From NCBI GenBank assembly GCA_050010255.1, contig JBEKLJ010000155.1, positions 1 to 8,307 of the forward strand: a stretch of DNA of 8,307 bases, written 5' to 3'. This DNA is from JBEKLJ01 sp050010255. Lineage in GTDB: Bacteria > Acidobacteriota > Terriglobia > Bryobacterales > Bryobacteraceae. Shown piece by piece: positions 6,756 to 8,307 of this stretch. The position numbers and the translations under genes were made by a program. Under the pieces are notes generated by a model. That model did not search any database. It had not been told where the DNA came from and saw nothing but the letters and a program-made list of their open reading frames with translations. Position 1 is the stretch's first letter, and every line of letters begins with the position of its first letter.

Positions 6756-7432
6756 GCGCAGGAGTGCTGGTCTTCGACATGGACGGCGTGCTGGTGGACG
6801 TCAGCGAATCGTACCGCGAGACCATCCGGCGAACGGTGGAGCACTACACCGGCCAACAGGTCTCGCGGGAGCTGATCCAGGACTGCAAGAATCGGGGCGG
6901 CTGGAACAACGACTGGGAGCTGGCGCACCACCTCATCGCGCGCGCGGGGGTCGAGGTCGCCTACGACGACGTGGTCCGGTATTTCCTCGACATCTTTCTG
7001 GGCCGGAACGACGACGGGCTGGTGGCTCGCGAGCGCTGGGTGGCGGGCCCCGGGCTGCTGGAGCGGCTCTCGGCGCGGTTCGGGCTGGCGATCTTCACCG
7101 GCCGGACGCTGGATGAGCTGCAGGTGACGCTGAACCGGTTCGCCTCGCACATCCGTTTCGACCCGCTGGTGACGGCCGAGGCCGTCAGCGCGCCGAAACC
7201 GTCGCCCGAGGGCCTGCTGCGCATCGCCGCGGAGAACCCCGGCCGGAAGTTGTGGTACGTGGGCGATGCCGTCGATGACGCGCGCAGCGCGAAGGCCGCG
7301 GGCGTTCCCTTCATCGGCATCGCGGCGCCGGCAAACCCGCGTCGGCGGGAACTCGAGGGCCTGTTCCAGGCCGAGTCCGCCATCGCGGTGCTGGACGACA
7401 TCAACCAACTGGAGAGCGTACTGCCGTCATGA
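6752..7432 (+). CDS. HAD-superfamily phosphatase, probable histidinol-phosphate phosphatase
   Basis: This 226-residue HAD hydrolase has all four motifs: DMDGVLVD (9-16; nucleophile D9, acid/base D11), threonine in IFTGRT (T116), lysine in APKPSPEG (K149), and GDAVDD (171-176; D172, D175 and D176). About 95 residues between motifs I and II form a helical cap, as in subfamily IA. The cap contains DVSESYR and GGWNNDWELAHHLI, which resemble, from memory, the uncharacterised HAD-IA group annotated as TIGR01548. The gene sits between hisC and hisB with four-base ATGA overlaps at both ends. HisB here lacks the phosphatase domain, and no PHP-type or HisN-type phosphatase is visible. The simplest reading is that it dephosphorylates histidinol phosphate. 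HAD family membership is certain; the substrate is inference from context. Confidence 0.85.
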   Translation: MSAGVLVFDMDGVLVDVSESYRETIRRTVEHYTGQQVSRELIQDCKNRGGWNNDWELAHHLIARAGVEVAYDDVVRYFLDIFLGRNDDGLVARERWVAGPGLLERLSARFGLAIFTGRTLDELQVTLNRFASHIRFDPLVTAEAVSAPKPSPEGLLRIAAENPGRKLWYVGDAVDDARSAKAAGVPFIGIAAPANPRRRELEGLFQAESAIAVLDDINQLESVLPS

Positions 7433-8016
7433 GGACCGCAAACATCAAGCGCAACACCACGGAGACGCGGATCGCCGGCCGGCTCAACATCGACGGCCGC
7501 GGCCGCTACCAGATATCGACCGGCGTGCGGTTTCTGGACCACATGCTCGAGCTGTTCGCCCGGCACGGCGGGTTCGACCTGACGCTCAAGGCGGAAGGCG
7601 ACCTGGACGTGGACCAGCACCACACGGTCGAGGACACCGGCATCGTGCTGGGGCAGTTGTTCGCCAAGGCCCTTGGCGACCGGCGGGGCATCAACCGCGC
7701 GGGCTACTTCCTCATGCCCATGGACGACACGCTGGCGGTGGCGGCGGTGGACCTCGGCGGGCGGCCGTACCTGGTCTACAGCGACCAGGTGAGGAGCCGG
7801 TTCGTCGGCGACCTTCAGGCGGAGCTGCTCGAGGACTTTTTGCAGGGCTTCGTCACGCACGCGGGCGCCAACCTGCACCTGAAGGTGCTGGCCGGGCGCT
7901 CGAGCCACCACCAGGTGGAGGCCGTGTTCAAGTGCTTCGCGCGGGCCATGCGGTCCGCCTGCTCGAAGGACGCGCGCCTCAAGGGCGAGCTGCCGTCCAC
8001 CAAGGGATTGCTGTGA
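7429..8016 (+). CDS. hisB: HisB, imidazoleglycerol-phosphate dehydratase (monofunctional)
   Basis: HisB dehydrates imidazoleglycerol phosphate to imidazoleacetol phosphate. The 195 residues are one dehydratase domain, built as a duplicated half. The metal-binding motifs repeat: LDHMLELFARHG (36-47), HHTVEDTG (64-71), VTHAGANLH (142-150) and SSHHQVEAVFK (158-168). PMDDTLA (97-103) and the terminal LPSTKGLL complete the pattern. It lacks the HAD-type histidinol-phosphatase domain found at the N-terminus of enteric HisB. ATG 7429 overlaps the stop of the upstream HAD gene by four bases, so the two are probably made in matched amounts, mimicking the enteric fusion with separate proteins. A purine-rich GGAGAG (7411-7416) lies 12 bases upstream, so coupling may dominate initiation. 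It is the last gene before a 155-base gap. Confidence 0.97.
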   Translation: MRTANIKRNTTETRIAGRLNIDGRGRYQISTGVRFLDHMLELFARHGGFDLTLKAEGDLDVDQHHTVEDTGIVLGQLFAKALGDRRGINRAGYFLMPMDDTLAVAAVDLGGRPYLVYSDQVRSRFVGDLQAELLEDFLQGFVTHAGANLHLKVLAGRSSHHQVEAVFKCFARAMRSACSKDARLKGELPSTKGLL

Positions 8017-8021
8017 TTCCG

Positions 8022-8071
8022 GGCCGTGAATGAACGTGAATGGCCGTGAATGAACGTGAATGAACGTGAAT
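8022..8071 (+). repeat. Five tandem 10-bp units (consensus core CGTGAAT)
   Basis: Just after the hisB stop, five adjacent 10-mers read GGCCGTGAAT, GAACGTGAAT, GGCCGTGAAT, GAACGTGAAT and GAACGTGAAT. The first 20 bases repeat exactly once, then a half unit follows. The pattern is read directly from the sequence. No coding role is apparent. Confidence 0.9.
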
Positions 8072-8161
8072 CGGGGAACCTTGGATGGCAGGCGCCGGCA
8101 CCAGCGCCGGCGCGGGAGTCGCCCGGAGAGGATTCACGTCCGCTCACGTTCATTCACGGCG
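8042..8161. repeat. Imperfect 30-bp inverted repeat with nested GC hairpin between hisB and hisH
   Basis: The arm at 8042-8071 matches the reverse complement of 8132-8161 at 26 of 30 positions; one mismatch could be a G-U pair in RNA. The 60-base spacer holds a perfect 8-bp hairpin, GCGCCGGC (8092-8099) with GCCGGCGC (8106-8113), with a six-base loop. No T run follows either hairpin, so this does not look like an intrinsic terminator. It could be a REP/MITE-like mobile repeat, an RNA processing or stability element inside the operon, or a protein-binding site. It breaks the otherwise gap-free operon and ends ten bases before hisH. Confidence 0.85.
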
Positions 8162-8171
8162 AGAAACATAC

Positions 8172-8307
8172 ATGATCGCGATATTCGATTACGGCGCGGG
8201 CAACTTGAGGTCGGTGGCAAACACGCTCGCCGAGATCGGGGCGGAGTACACCATCGTGCGCGACGCCGCCGGTCTCAAGCGCGCCTCGAAGATCGTCCTG
8301 CCGGGGG
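8172..8307 (+). CDS. hisH: HisH, glutamine amidotransferase subunit of imidazoleglycerol-phosphate synthase (N-terminal part)
   Basis: HisH releases ammonia from glutamine and channels it to HisF, which makes imidazoleglycerol phosphate and AICAR. The 45 residues seen begin MIAIFDYGAGNLRSV, the standard HisH N-terminus, and end at IVLPG, which in the family leads into the oxyanion-strand region. The catalytic Cys-His-Glu triad lies beyond the window. The full protein is usually about 200-215 residues. ATG 8172 is the natural start by family alignment; the only ribosome-binding hint is a weak GGCGAG (8158-8163). Unlike the upstream genes it is not overlapped with its neighbour but follows the inverted-repeat region. 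hisA and hisF often come next; this cannot be seen here. Confidence 0.94.
   Translation, partial: MIAIFDYGAGNLRSVANTLAEIGAEYTIVRDAAGLKRASKIVLPG

Noticed and set aside
8092..8113. The 8-bp GC hairpin after hisB as an intrinsic terminator
   Set aside because: The stem is strong but is followed by GGGAGTCGCC rather than T residues, and hisH continues the pathway just downstream.
8022..8161. CRISPR array
   Set aside because: The units are 10 bp, contiguous and without spacers, and some are inverted. This does not fit CRISPR repeat-spacer structure.

Overview
The window is GC-rich bacterial chromosome carrying most of a histidine biosynthesis operon, flanked upstream by a TonB-dependent-receptor-like gene and a divergent purE. 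The likely source is an Acidobacteriota bacterium, perhaps near Solibacter/Bryobacter. I infer this from the receptor layout (signal peptide, carboxypeptidase-regulatory-like domain, plug, barrel), which is typical of that phylum, plus high GC and a long-form HisG. No rRNA or marker gene confirms it.

Layout. Positions 1-289 (minus strand) hold the N-terminal part of purE. Positions 290-513 are a divergent promoter region with an unusual 52-codon ORF (352-510) in frame with the next gene. Positions 514-2985 encode the outer-membrane receptor-like protein. Positions 2986-3209 are the regulatory leader of the his operon: an extended -10 promoter, a 22-codon leader peptide containing RHHHRHHH, an alternative (antiterminator) fold, and an intrinsic terminator just before the first structural gene. 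The operon then runs hisI (3210-3590), hisG long form (3587-4456), hisD (4460-5704), hisC (5697-6755), a HAD-family phosphatase (6752-7432), hisB dehydratase (7429-8016), a 155-base gap holding a repeat-built inverted structure, and the start of hisH (8172 to the window end). Nearly all junctions are 3-8 base overlaps or gaps, so the genes are probably translationally coupled.

How it works together. HisG starts the pathway from PRPP and ATP. HisI performs the cyclohydrolase step. HisH (with HisF, outside the window) and HisB make imidazoleacetol phosphate. HisC transaminates it, a phosphatase releases histidinol, and HisD oxidises histidinol to histidine. hisE, hisA and hisF are not seen and presumably lie downstream. 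The HisB here has only the dehydratase domain. The HAD protein placed between hisC and hisB is therefore the natural candidate for the missing histidinol-phosphate phosphatase.

Most notable items: (1) a complete ribosome-mediated histidine attenuator, with a nearly leaderless leader peptide, outside the gammaproteobacterial setting where such leaders are classically known; (2) the HAD phosphatase as a non-canonical histidinol-phosphate phosphatase; (3) a 10-bp-unit tandem and inverted repeat between hisB and hisH; (4) the short in-frame ORF ahead of the receptor gene.
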